From: Cyanoderma ruficeps
Lineage: Eukaryota > Chordata > Aves > Passeriformes > Timaliidae
Length of the DNA: 64,000 bases
Direction: 5' to 3'
NCBI GenBank assembly: GCA_008694505.1
Contig: VZDJ01001247.1
Coordinates: forward strand, 635,588-699,587
The notes under the pieces were generated by a model, which did not search any database, had not been told where the DNA came from, and worked only from the letters and a program-made list of their open reading frames with translations. Shown piece after piece: positions 35,303 through 47,085 of the stretch. Both the position numbers and the translations under genes were made by a program. Numbering within the stretch: the stretch's first letter is position 1; the number at the start of each line of letters is the position of its first letter.

Positions 35303-35880
35303 TGTCTCGGTTTGAGAGGCAGGTGTCTGCTAGGGAGGGCAGGAATGGAGAATGCAAATTATTATAATTTTGAAATTAAGGAGCTGTCAGGCAAAGGTAT
35401 GAGGATAGGAATCACGGTTCTTTACTGGTGTGTATAACAAGGCAAACAAACAACAGCAGCTCTGGCATTAACAACAAACACCACGCAAACCCAGTCCCAG
35501 CCTCTCTCGGCCACGGGCACTTTCCCCTCTGGTGCAGTTCTGGTCACGGCCACCAGGGGCGCTGCCGGCTCCCGGCCAGGCAGGGTGGGTGCAATGATTC
35601 CCCCGCGGCTGCAGGGGGCGCTGTGGCTCGGGGAGCACACGGTAATGGCGGCTCGGCAGAGACGGGCAGGGATGGAGGAGAGGCTTTGCCTCACAAACCC
35701 TGGAGCAGCCATTCCAGTGCCCCTGCTGGACTCTCGGAAACAGCAAGCTGGAACAGCAGGAATGAGCAGAAATCCCAGGGTGGGGGATGAGATGTGCCAG
35801 AAGCTCTGTGGCTGTATCTGGAACTGCTGGAACATCCCTGCAGGGCAGTAGGAATGGGGCTACAGCACAGAGAAACCCAG
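35303..35880 (-). mobile_element. GC-rich ERVL-like LTR
   Basis: The left edge TGTCTCGGTTTGAGAGGCAG and the following bases read, on the minus strand, as the end of a passerine LTR ('agcagacacctgcctctcaa' close to the terminal CA). The AGTAAAGAAC word near 35420 stands where a polyadenylation signal would be. The middle (35490-35680) is strongly GC- and CpG-rich, unlike anything near it. Open frames of up to 137 codons reflect that composition. The right edge is uncertain. Confidence 0.55.
35550..35623 (+). promoter_or_regulatory. Two CTCF-like motifs inside the GC-rich LTR
   Basis: CCACCAGGGGCGCTG at 35550-35564 is one G short of the CTCF core CCACCAGGGGGCGCTG. GCAGGGGGCGCTG at 35611-35623 contains the full AGGGGGCGC core. 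Both point the same way, 61 bp apart. CTCF is the vertebrate insulator and loop-anchor protein; binding here is inferred from the motif only. Confidence 0.4.
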
Positions 35881-37672
35881 TGCAGTGCCAAAAAAACCAC
35901 TGCGTTTTGAATGATTGTGATGAAGGTTTGGTGATTTATTTTAAAGAGATGAACCCCATTCTAGTAGGCAATCAGGACTTCAGTCTGCTCTGAGGAGAAA
36001 ATGCTCCTCTTTCTCAACTTGAAATTTAACTAGTGGCTTTGTAAGAGGGTGTTTTTATTATACTAACCACTGCACATTTTCATTTTACAAATATATGTTT
36101 ATATAGTCATGTTGCTGAATTCTTGTATTCTGTGAGATCTTGTGATGAGGGCCATCGTCTCTTTCTCCTACGCTTCACAATTTCTTTTTTAAGAAAGAAA
36201 TTATTCTTCTTTCTTCTCATTTCATTGAAAATCTCCTGTGACAAACTTATAGTCATTTATTTTTTGTTTGTACTGATTTTCTTAATTTCTAAACACCCCA
36301 TGAAAAGAGCATGGCACAGAGATCCTTCAAAATGTCAAATAGGTAGTTTGTGAAAATTAATAAATTCCCCACATTTGTGATATTTTCCTGTCATGCAGAC
36401 CCACAGGGATGCTCTTTGTCCAAAAGGAATTTACCTCGAGAAGTAAAGGAATAAATTGTTAACCAATATACATTAATTAGGGCTTTATTAATAAGCTAAA
36501 CCGAACCAAAAGCAGTGTCTCGAATATTGTGTGGCTCTACATATGGAACACATGATATACAGAACATATAGAAGACTTTTTGTAGAATTTCTGTCAGAAA
36601 TATTAAAATAAATGGATTCACGGGGATGTTTTTCAACCTATTATAGCCAATATATGTGGCTCTAGTCAGTGTCAGAGGGTTTTACCTACATACATATTTA
36701 TCTGGAAAGCTAATCTGCTTTGATTTATCATTTTAAGCAGTTTAAAATATTCCCTCCTAAAGCTTTTAACATTTCTGTGAACAAAAGCATTAACTTTTCC
36801 TCTAAAGCTGTAATGATTTATCATGTAAGTCTGCTTGTGACTCTATTATCCCCTTGATATATGAAGGAGGTGCACCTTAAAATCCCATTAATACCCTGTG
36901 CCATTGATAAAATAGAGTCTTTGAGCTTACAAATCACTGCGAGTAAAAACAATTGTGCTCTGCAGTCTCACTCTGGGAAATCTTATTGTGTTGTGCTCCA
37001 CCAAAAATGCTGAGCAAACAAGGAGCCATCCAGGGTTTTGCACTGAAACCCCTGGAAGTGTAAGGAAGGGCAGAAATCCCCCATGACTGTGTACAGTTGT
37101 TACCAGGGTTTCCCTCTTGGAATCTAATCCTTCAACACAAATTCTGCTGTATGATGCTGACTGCAATGAATTTACTTTTCTGTCCATTTAAAATTGCTTT
37201 GATCCAATTCTGCCAAGGATAAAATAACAGCAGGGCTGGTTCCAGAGGTGTGCTGACAGCTCTGACTCAGCAATCATTTTCTGCTCTTGGGTATCTGTGG
37301 AGAAAAGTCCTACGAAAGGACTTCTGAAAATCAACAAAACAAAGATGAACTTTTCTGAATAAATGAGCAAACATAAGGCAGTGGATGAATGAAGTGTTTA
37401 AGTAGAGGGTAAAAAAACACACAAAGGGGCAGGGTTGAAGCAACCTGGGCTAATACAAAGTGAGGGGTTTTTTTAAAATTATTGCTACCAATTCATGATT
37501 GATTATCAATCATTCAGCAGAAAAATCGTTGCCTCTATTTTCTCATTAGCATCCCAGAGGTACAGTTTTATTCTCCCCTGTGTCCAGAACTTTCCCTGTT
37601 CCTGGTAGAATAACCCTGGCTGCCTGAGGCTCTCCTGAGGCACACAGGCCACCCCAGCAGCAGCTCCATGGC
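35881..37672. other. AT-rich DNA, possible conserved non-coding sequence
   Basis: No repeat recognised except a short CR1-like echo at 37432-37465 ('gaagcaacctgggctaatac'). The stretches 36440-36500 and 36770-36920 are well-mixed AT-rich DNA with homeodomain-like words (ATTAATTAGG, TAATGATTTATCATG) and could be conserved elements. Confidence 0.35.
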
Positions 37673-38010
37673 TGTGCTGACTTTGACCCTTGCTGGACAC
37701 CCACGGGTGCCTTATCACACCTCTGCACCAGGACAGGATAAGAGGAGGAGGGATAAGACTTGGGAAAAACCCTCCTGGGTCAAGATAAAGACAGCTGAAT
37801 AAAGCAAAGCCTGTGAGAGATGACAAAGAGTGATCCCGTTGCTACGACAGCAGCCATCCTTCTCTTGGTGCTTCAGTGCAACCCTCCTTGAGCTTCTGAA
37901 AAGATCCCTGCTCGAGAATCTCCTCTCCACTGCTGGAAGCTCCTCTCCTCCTGAACTCTGTCTCCAGGCACAAAAGGTTGGGCGACCTTGGAAGTGAGCC
38001 CCAGAGCTTA
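37673..38010 (-). mobile_element. Probable ERVL-like LTR fragment
   Basis: On the minus strand the text 'gctttattcagctgtcttta' followed by 'tcttgacccaggagggtttt' matches the avian ERVL LTR pattern of a polyadenylation signal followed by 'ctgtctttatctcaaccca'. The left edge TGTGCTGACTTTG fits a terminal CA on the minus strand. The U3 part to about 38010 is diverged and its edge is not visible. Confidence 0.48.
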
Positions 38011-39859
38011 GAGGGCATTTATTATCTCTGTCCTCTGGCACCGAATCAGCCTTCCTGTTCCCAGCAAGGCAATATTTCCCTTGTTCATTCCTCTACTGAT
38101 GATGGAGCAGTAACAGCTCTTCTTGCCCTTGAAACCCTTACAAATTTCTGCTCCAGCTGATTGCTGGCTTTTCTAGCATTATCCCTTATATCCATGGATT
38201 TCTTGCTCTCTTCTGTCATCTGTCCTCACATCCATCTCTTCCACCAGAGCTCAGCCTGCACTCCCAGCTCCAGCTCCCCCAAGACACAGACACTTGATTG
38301 GGATGCAGCAAAAATCCCGGGTTTTGAGCCCATTTGCTAAACAATTTTCTGAAGTGTCTAAAATTGCAAGCTCTTTTCCATTGGAGGAATGTATCCTTCA
38401 ACCTCTTTCTGGCCATGCAAAAATAATTCACTTCCAAACGTCATTAAGAACCAAAACCCACAAGTTGAATTTCAGTCCACAGTGGAACTTCTCTATGCTA
38501 ATGAATGCTTTTGAGTCCTACTAATTTTGCAATAGGTATTTCCAAAGGTCACTGAGGTTAACAGCTGAAACTTTGGCAATCTGTGAGGTGAAAGAACAAC
38601 TCTAACAAAGAGATGCAGAGAAAGGGTCGAGGTCTTGCAATCCCCTATTCCTCAAACACCACTAAAATGACCCCAGCCAAGAAGGTGCCTTGTTTTGGTT
38701 TACAATTAGATGCTTTTTGTTTATAACAGTGCTGCACTTCAGCATTTTTCATTAAACTTGGAACATTGACTTCATTTGGAGACCTTTCAAGCCTTTCACT
38801 CAGTTATCCATCAAGCTGTACTACATCGAGCTGTCAGGCAAAGCATGTAATGACTAAACTTTTCAAAAAAACAGATGTTAATGGCTCCTGACAGGGAAAT
38901 ATTTTCATATCACAAAATTACGAGATGCCTTTAGGGCTGTTAGTGAGACATAAACAGCATTCATCAAATCTAATTTCTTTCTCATCTGATGCAGGAGCTG
39001 TGCAGGTTGCTCCCTTTCTCTCCTTGGAACAGCTGTATGTTAGTGCAGGGTGCTGGTAATGACATGAAATGGGGGGAAAAAAAGAATTTTAATAATTAAA
39101 ATTAAGACTAAATGGGATTTTGGTTGGAGGGAGGGTGTAGGTTTTTTGTTGGATTTATTCTTTTGTGGCAAGTGGTCTTTTTACCACTGGAATAGCTCAC
39201 CTAATGAAATTTAAGTGTAATGGAGCTTTTAAACAAAGAATGGATTTTTTTTCCTTCCAGACTTGCTCTTGCTTCACCACAGTTTATCATTCCTAGTATT
39301 TCTCCCTTGTATAGCTGAAAAAAAATGCAAATCCCTTTACTTTAAAAATCACTGGGTAGAGTTCTTAGAGCTACTTGTTATGCAGGAAGTCAGATGAGAA
39401 AGTCAGAGGTTGAGTCAGTTTAAAAGTGAGGAAATAGAATTTTGTACCAACACAGGAATTTCCCTAAATAAACACTGTTTCTCTCCCTAAAGGGAAAAAA
39501 AAATGGGGTTTTACAAACAAAGAACAAAGGATAAATTATATTTTACCTCTAGTATCAGGACTACTACATTCCTGGGAACATCTTAGTGAAATTTATTAGT
39601 TTGTGATTTAGAGGAAATCAAGTTAGATCTTTTTCTTTTTTTTTTTTTAATGATTGCTACCAATTTATGATTGATCATGACTGGGCAAGTTCTGTGTCTC
39701 AGTTTTGCCAGTTGAACCGACTAAATGGGGTAATCCATTCTAGCACACTCCTACTGAAATATTGAAACTTCCTGCAATGGCTTGAGAATTATTTTATTTA
39801 ATTAAGTGCAAGGCAGAGGTGATGTATAAAGTTATTTAAGATCCAGGCAGTTAGTTGAG
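38011..39859. other. No recognised gene or repeat
   Basis: AT-rich DNA with a T-run near 39638-39649. A 28-bp stretch at 39650-39677 resembles one at 37482-37509 (see findings). Confidence 0.45.
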
Positions 39860-39944
39860 GTGTGCAGCACCCTGGGCTAGTGGAAGGTGTCCCTACCCAG
39901 GGCAGTGATGGCACTGGATGGGCTTTAAGGTCCCTTCCAAACCC
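39860..39944 (+). mobile_element. CR1 LINE 3' terminal fragment
   Basis: 'cctgggctagtggaaggtgt', 'ggcactggatgggctttaag' and 'gtcccttccaaaccc'. The terminal octamers are replaced by the hairpin that follows. Confidence 0.85.
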
Positions 39945-39971
39945 TAAAATCCTCATTCCCTGAGGATTTTA
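39945..39971. repeat. Perfect 11-bp hairpin at a CR1 3' end
   Basis: TAAAATCCTCA (39945-39955) pairs perfectly with TGAGGATTTTA (39961-39971) around loop TTCCC. It sits exactly where the CR1 terminal repeats are expected. Confidence 0.8.
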
Positions 39972-42079
39972 CAAACCTGAAACAGCAAGTTTTTGAACTT
40001 CAATCTTGCAATCACCTTTTTCTGATGCAGTATAATCTCAGTTCTGAACAGAATAGATGTATTTCAACAGAAAGCTTTCATTTCTTCCAATCAAGATAGG
40101 TTGTGCTAATTAGCTGCCATAATGAGCAAAGGCAAGCACAGAGTCACAGCATCCCTGAGGAAAATGTGAGAACCCTAGTCCATTCCCATCTCTCTTTCCA
40201 TAAGATAAATGAGTGACATATTTTCGAGGTGGTCATTGTAATCCTAATAATAACTTAATGTATTTTGTCTTCTTTATAATACCTATAGGTATTTTTGAAC
40301 AGAAATATCATATCAAAAGTGCTTTTTTCAGTTTTTAATCCTCTCACAAGAAGTGCCCTTTGTTACGGGCCTACTTTTGGAATTTCAATTCTGGCTGTAT
40401 AGAATTTCAATAGATTCCACCTCTGCTCCTTTTTACAGGCACAATTCCCTTTCAAGCAGTTGTGGAAGGAAAGTGTTTTCAAGATCTAAGCTGACAGAGA
40501 AAGTGGATTCTTCTTCACTGCCACTTCTTTGTGCTTTAAGGTCTCCCTGCCAACGGGAGGAAAACATTTAATTACTGAAAGGTTTTCCCCTGCGTGATGG
40601 TGGGAAAAGGAGTTCTCAATCCCAGAGCGACAGGATCCAGATGTAATTTAGTGTGATATGGATTCTACCATTAATATCCAAAGTCTTGCCTCAGCTTCTC
40701 TTCCAGGATATTTTACAGAATCAGTGGACAGTCCACAAACTTTCTACTGGTTTTATCCTCTGAGCACTGGACAGTTGTTGGATTTAGATCTCAGCTTAAC
40801 ATCACTTAGTCCTTTACAATAACTTAACAAGGCAAAGCTGGCAGCAGAAACCCTGGGGCTCAGAATCTCCATCTTATTTAGGCATCCATTCCTTATTATT
40901 TGAGAATTAAAAAAAAACCCCAAAATTTAATACAATAACCCTGTACCACCACCTGTTTGATTTTCTCCGAAATAATTTTTATTATTTTCCAAACAACAGC
41001 ACAAGCTGGTAAAAGAGCACAGTATTTCCCAAAGAGAATCAGGCTTTAGAGAACTTCCTGTGGCACCTTCCTGGATATGTTTCTTTGAGCAATAAAGGGA
41101 ATGTGTTCACACAAGGCTTAAACAAATGGTGACACAGAGCTGAGTATGAGGCTGGGTGTGAGTAATGGCAGGCCCATGTCAGCAGTAGTGAGCAACTATC
41201 ATCTGGAACAGCATATGCAGAATTAATTGAAATTCAATTATCTGCATTAAAATGCCTCCTAGGAACAATGGAGAAAGATATGATATTTAAAAAGAAGAAA
41301 ATGATCCATATGTGGCTTTTAGAAAACAAGGAGGCTGCATAAATAATGAGAAATGAGCAGCTAGATCATTATACAAATGTGCTTCACTGAGGGTTTTTTC
41401 CTGGTAGGATTTTGTCTTCGTTAACCAACCTTTGTCTTAGAGGAGAAATCTTTGTCTCTTTTGATTTGATAGACACTGTCATCTTCAGTAAAAGGAAAGA
41501 AAATATCAGAGCTCTATTGAATACTACGCAGTGTGAAGAATCTCACGGGTTTTCCTACATATTCATGGACAAAATTGTTTATCGGTATTTATGTAAAGTC
41601 AGGACATTTGTATTGTGACAGTGGAAAAGGAAAAAACCCAAGAAAAGAGCAATGAAAGAATGTCATAAATCAGTCTTATTTTTCAATTAAAAAACCCTAT
41701 CCTTTGCTGATCTGTTATGTCTGAATTAAAAGTCATTCATACAGTTCAAAAAACAGCATGAAGTTCCTGTTCTGCTTTGTTTTCCTGGAGTAGATGCCTT
41801 CTGGATTAGTAATTGAAAAGAGTTCACCAAGAACTGAAGTGAGTTTTAGAAATGCACAATGATGCTTCTGGAATGTGTCACAAGCACAGTTCATATTAAG
41901 AGCTAAAGGGAACTCACCATGTGTGAAGCTGAGAATTTACTGCTGGCCCAATTAACTTATTAACAAATTAATGAGTACCCAAGCACTTGTTCCAACTGCA
42001 GAAAAACCCAATTAGAAAGCAGCTAAAATAATTGCAGAGAAAGCCTTCCTGCAACCTGTGTCATTCAGGGGTTACATTC
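39972..42079. other. AT-rich DNA, no recognised gene
   Basis: At 41220-41262 the sequence GAATTAATTGAAATTC is followed by AATTATCTGCATTA: dense TAATTA-type words near a partial palindrome, possibly regulatory. Open frames under 75 codons. Confidence 0.4.
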
Positions 42080-42318
42080 ACACAGTCACAGAGTGGTGGA
42101 ACAGTTTGGGTTGGAAAGGATTTTAGGCTTATGCAGTGCCACCTCTGCCATGGGCAGGGACATTTCCGCTGTCCCAGGGTGTTCCAAGCTGTGTCCAGCC
42201 TGGCCTTGGACACTTCCAGGGATCCAGGGGCAGCCACAGTTTCTCTGGGCACCCTGTGCAAGGGCATCCCCACCCTCACAGAGAAGAATTTCCTGGGTAA
42301 TATCTGACCTAAACACGA
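42080..42318 (-). mobile_element. CR1 LINE 3' end
   Basis: 'cacagtcacagagtggtgga', 'cagtttgggttggaaaggat', 'gccatgggcagggacatttc', 'tggccttggacacttccagg' in reverse complement. 5'-truncated at the right end after 'tatctgacctaaac'. Confidence 0.93.
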
Positions 42319-42450
42319 GAAAGAAGTCTACCATGGATTTGGAAGGCTGAATAAGATTAAGCACAGGGGTTTTGGATGCGATGAAATTTGTAACTCCCTC
42401 TGGACTTGCCGACAGGACGTTGGGTGGAGTTGTTACCCCTTACCTGCCAG

Positions 42451-42480
42451 AACACATGGACACACATGGATACACATGGA
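42451..42480. repeat. Tandem 10-bp repeat, 3 units
   Basis: Three consecutive units share ACACATGGA (first bases A, C, T). Small local array. Confidence 0.85.
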
Positions 42481-43163
42481 TCATACACAATTTCCCAATA
42501 AATAGCTGGAGCTCCACCCAAGCTAACTAGGCACAAGCTGCTACATAATTTCTAAGGATTTTTGAGCACTTTCTATTTGATAACCACCATTTAAAGATTT
42601 CTCAAATGCCAATGGCCAGTGAGACACAAAGGCTAAAGGCAAATGGTAAAGGCAGATGACAAAAAGAGCAGCCAACAGTATTTTTTTGGGAGGGTCTTTC
42701 TGGCAACATATTTCAAAGTGTTTGAGATATTTAGGAACATTTCTTTAGCGGTTTTAAACACTTGGGCTAAAAGCTACATGCAAATCTGCCCTGGATGAGT
42801 TAAATACATGTTGCATATATCCCCTGTGCAGCCCGGAGTCCTTTCATTGTACAAACAGGATATTTAACTCAATCCACATTCCTTTGATTTCTAGCTAAGA
42901 AGAAACAGTTTGGTCCAAAGAGAAAAGGTTTTCTTACAGAAGTGAGGATATCTGGTATTTCTTGGAAAATGAGTCATCATACTCATTTCCTGAATGATAT
43001 TTGGGTAACTCGGCTACAACATAGACAGCTTCTTCATATGCAAGCTAAGAAAAGGAGAAGCAAAATGCTGTTTATAAAGTGATCCAAAAGGCTTTGAAAC
43101 TAATTTAATATTTCAATTTTGCAGGGGTTGAAGCCCTTCTCTGTGCAGGTGGACAATATATTT

Positions 43164-43203
43164 TACACACACACACACGCGCATACACACACATATATAT
43201 ATT
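43164..43203. repeat. (CA)n-(TA)n microsatellite
   Basis: An AC run with a CGCG interruption passes into an AT run. A typical vertebrate dinucleotide repeat. Confidence 0.92.
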
Positions 43204-45849
43204 TATGCCTCTGTATACACGCTTGCGTCTGTGTATACCAGGGATTTTCGATTATCCAAAGCAGATGCACGAGTTAAATGTTCCATGTTTACAAGAATTC
43301 TACAAAATAAAATTCTCCCTCAGCAGCAGGAGGTCTTTTAAATACACATTCTAGAAGGCATGCACGGTTAATTTTAGGCAGAAACATTAAAACTTCTTAT
43401 GGAAACAGAATTAGTAATTAGTAGGAAACAGTGAAGACTGCGATTCTTTATACCTTTCTATTCAAAGTCCATTAACAGCTTAAGCGTATTTTCTAAATTC
43501 AAAGTAATGCAAATATTTCAATAAGCAATGAAGTCTGAATGCATTAAAGCAGGATCACATCTGTTTTCTACAAATCTTAGTGAATAGACTTTACCCAAAG
43601 GGAAAAAAATAGAAATAAAGAAAAAAGGGAAGAAAGCTTGCTGCATCCTGTCTTTTCCAATAACATAAATGCAGAAGGTAATGACTTGTGGTTTTGTACA
43701 GGAATTTAGGTGAGCAGAAATTATGAAGGACTGAGCACCACCCTGACTGCAAATGTCAGCAGCTTGTGCAACAAGGACTGAAAAAAACTTGGTTTTAAAC
43801 AAGGCTTGATTTTTTGTGCCACTGATTTGTATGACACAGGTACTGATTTGAAAAATAAGCCTCAACCTCTGGTCTGTTATTCCTGAAGAACACTGACAGA
43901 AAGGCAGGAACAGTTTTGGCAATGGTCATTAAACAGGCTGTACAATAAATATTCCAGAAGCTCTACAGGTCATGTTAAGGCTCTGTCTTATAGTCATTTA
44001 AAAAGTTCCTGTGGCTTCCCTGTTTGCAGCTCACAACAAGAGTGAAAATCAGTTTTGTAGCTGTAAGTTTAAGAGAGAAACTTTAAAAATTCCAAGAATT
44101 CGAGTGCTTTTCCTCACCATTCATTTAATGCATCCCCCTGTGTGTTTTGTGTGAGAAATTCTTTAAACATAATTCATGGAAAACATAGGGACACCTTAAA
44201 TTGGAATTTTCTGCAATTTTACCAAGAGACACAGAAAATAATGTTCTTCAGAGCAGATGTGTGAACTTTTTAAATTGCAGTGATTTAGGAAATACACAAA
44301 CACGGTTATTTTAGAAACTATTTTATATTTTAACTTTATAAAATATTTTATAGTTTATCAAGCAAACAGTGCCTGAAGATGCTGGAAGAAACACTTCTTC
44401 ATGAGAAGTGCCTCTTGAATTTGTACTTACCAGAAAGCTCTTTGGGAATTCATAATTGAATCACAATAATTGGAATTACATACAGTTTGTGGAATAAGAT
44501 TTCCCTCCAAATGGCCACAAGAACTGTTTCTTTGTGAAGATTCGAACTGTAAGGGCTGTCCCACAGAAAGTGAAACCTTAGGAAATGATCCACACCCGTC
44601 TTTTCCTATGGAACACAGGTATTTCACTTGCAGTCTAATAACAGATGAGGGCCCTGGAAGAGTTGTGAAGCTGGAATGAGTTGTGAAGGAAGAACAAGGT
44701 GCAGAGTGTCAGCAGACACAGAAATGATGCCTGATTTTGGATGTGGCAAAAAGCACAGTGTATAAAAGTGAACTTGGATTGGGGAAAAATGTGTCTGGCC
44801 CTGAAGTGCAAAGTTGTTTTTGTTTGTTTGGTTTTTTTTTTTCTGGATACAGCTAATGTTTAACAAAAGAAGTCATCAGACAAACCAAACAATAAGAGGC
44901 TTCTCAGCAAGTTCCACTTGCTGCCGGGAAGATGTGGAGAATTTCCATTCCTTCTGTCTGGCACATTTGTTTAAATACAAATAATTGGTTCCATAGCCAG
45001 ATGGAATCCTGCTTCCCAAATCTGTGGAATTGCTTTCCTTGCCTCTTTTAATCAGTGTAACAGAAATATATTGATGCTTTTTCCTAATTTTTTTGAGTCT
45101 GTTTTCTTGATTGATGAAAGATTAATTAGGAGAGGCACAGGAGAGAAGGGAGCTAGCCTTTTCTGCACCACCATTGCCTCAAACCCCGCTTTGAAATGGA
45201 AGGAGTGCTCCCTGGGAATTTTTTTGTCCTGGTTCAAAAGGTATTTGTAGAAGCATGACTCACTTCTCTGGCCCCTGGCTGTCACTAATCCCTTTCATGA
45301 GGATGACCAGGAAGGCTGACAGCTAATCGATTATTTACTTAGTCCTTAACTTGTTGTGCTCCGAGGAATTTAGCACGTCAATCAGTGAACGATGATGCAC
45401 TCCCAGCCTCCACTTCCCCAGCTCAACAAACTCAGGACGGTCAGTCCATGCAGGGCTGCTCTGAAAGCCCTGACCACAGATCCTGATGTGTTTTTAGAAG
45501 TGGATTATGAGACTGAGCACATTCTAAGTGTAAATCCTGAAAGTTTATAACTTGTAATGTGTGCTTTTATTTTTCATTTTGCTTTATGTCGTGAAAATGG
45601 ATGAAAGCAATTAGCACAGGCCTGTAATCACTAAACAGCAAATTAATATCAGAGATGTCCAGGCTGTCCCTCTTCTCCTTTCAGGGTTTCTTTTATTCAT
45701 GCAATTTAAACTGAGATAATGCTCTAAACAGTAGTGTTAAAAAAATACACAGAGAGCTTTTCTTAAAACATGTTTAACATCTGTATTGACTCTAAATAAA
45801 AAAATATTTTCTGTAAGCTTGCAGCCACCCTGGGAAAGCTGGGGGCTCA

Positions 45850-46003
45850 CAGGGTTCACGATGCCTGCAGTGCTTAAGCGGCATCAGGATGTGGCACTGG
45901 GTGCTGTGTTCAGTGATTCAGGGGTCACAGTGGCAATGCTGGATTGATGACTGGACTGGGTGCAGTGAAAAGTCTCTTCCAACCTTGATGGTGGGAGGAT
46001 TCT
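45850..46003 (+). mobile_element. CR1 LINE 3' end, divergent
   Basis: 'gatgtggcactgggtgctgt', 'gattgatgactggactgggt', 'gtctcttccaaccttgatgg' and a degenerate tail 'gaggattcta'. Confidence 0.72.
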
Positions 46004-46449
46004 AATTTCAGCTTTGTCTAAGAATGTTTTGAGTGCATACCTAAAAAAAAATATTAGATTAGCAGTAATTTTTTCAACAAAAGGTCCAGCAAAAAGGTAA
46101 TTACAAAAATTTAGAAATATATAGTTATCTCAGTGCCATTTAAGAGCTCCCTGGAAGATTCTAAAGCTTTAGAGCTCTTTCTTGGTTTGAAACCACCGTG
46201 CTACTTCAGGTGTGTTTACACTCCTTTCTGTATTTTAAATTAACTAACTCCATGTCTGCTTGCAAAGCTCTGCACAGGGGGTTGCACAGTTTTCTGGGCA
46301 CTATAATTGTCAATAATTCAATATTATCAGTCCATGGAGCCTGCAGGCAGCCTGGGCTGCAGCCACCCTGCACTGGGCGAGTTGACACCCCTGGGGGTCA
46401 GGGGAGGACTCAATTCAGGCCACTGAACTTTAGGGAAACAAACTTCAGC
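46004..46449. other. No recognised feature
   Basis: AT-rich then moderately GC-rich; short open frames only. Confidence 0.4.
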
Positions 46450-47085
46450 TCTTCAGTGAGATGGTAAATGCAATCCCCTGGGAAGCTGTCCTCAGAGACA
46501 AGGGGGACGAACAGAGCTGGCAGATCTTTAGGGAAATATTCCGTGGAACACCAGAGCCAGTGATCCCTGGGAACAAGAACTGGGGCAAGGAGGAGCTCAG
46601 GATGGGGCTGCTGGTGACACCAAAGGGGCAGGAGCAGATGAACAGGCAGTGAGAATGTGGCCAGGTGACCTGGGAAGAGTTTAGGGATGAAATTTGGTAG
46701 TGTAGGGAAGGGCTGAGGAAGGCAAAGCTGGAACTGAACCTGGCGAGGGACACGGTGAATGGCGGGAAGGTCTCCAGGCCTGGCAACCAGGAAAGGAAGG
46801 TCAAAGAAGGTGTCACCCCTTGATAAACAAGACTGGGAAACTGGTAAAAATGGATGAAGAGAAGGCTGAGGAGCTCAACAAATTTTGTGTTCCAGTCCTC
46901 AATGGAGAGCTTCTCTGTTTCCACACCTCTGGAGTGGCTGGACAGCAGGATGGGGGCTTGGGGAGCAAAGTCCCTCCTGCTGTCAGTAAAGAGCAGGTCC
47001 ATGAGCACCTGAGAAACCTGAACATCCTTAAATCTGCAGGACCTGATGAGATGCCTCCAAAAGTCCTGAGAGAATGTTTCTTTAC
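46450..47085 (+). mobile_element. CR1 LINE ORF2 fragment between endonuclease and reverse transcriptase
   Basis: Plus-strand translation from about 46461 reads IPWEAVLRDKGDEQSW, as in the region after the CR1 endonuclease. After interruptions it continues with INKTGKL, DEEKAEELNKFCVPVL and VSKEQVHEHLRNLN, then KSAGPDEMPPKVLRE, the segment leading into reverse transcriptase (CR1: HLRNLN.HKSMGPD.MHPRVLREL). Two frames and stop codons show decay. It ends before the catalytic palm and lacks the 3' UTR, so it was cut after insertion. A 227-codon minus-strand frame over it is a shadow. Confidence 0.88.

Larger units (their letters stand above)
42319..45849. other. AT-rich DNA with no recognised gene
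   Basis: Holds the short tandem at 42451 and the microsatellite at 43164. The longest open frame (134 codons, minus, 43518-43922) has no motif. A part at 45330-45700 is well-mixed and repeat-free and might be conserved. Confidence 0.4.

Noticed and set aside
35422..35835. 137-codon minus-strand frame and its plus-strand counterparts in a CpG-rich patch, as a gene with a CpG-island promoter
   Set aside because: The flanking sequence reads as LTR termini and the frames follow from GC-richness.
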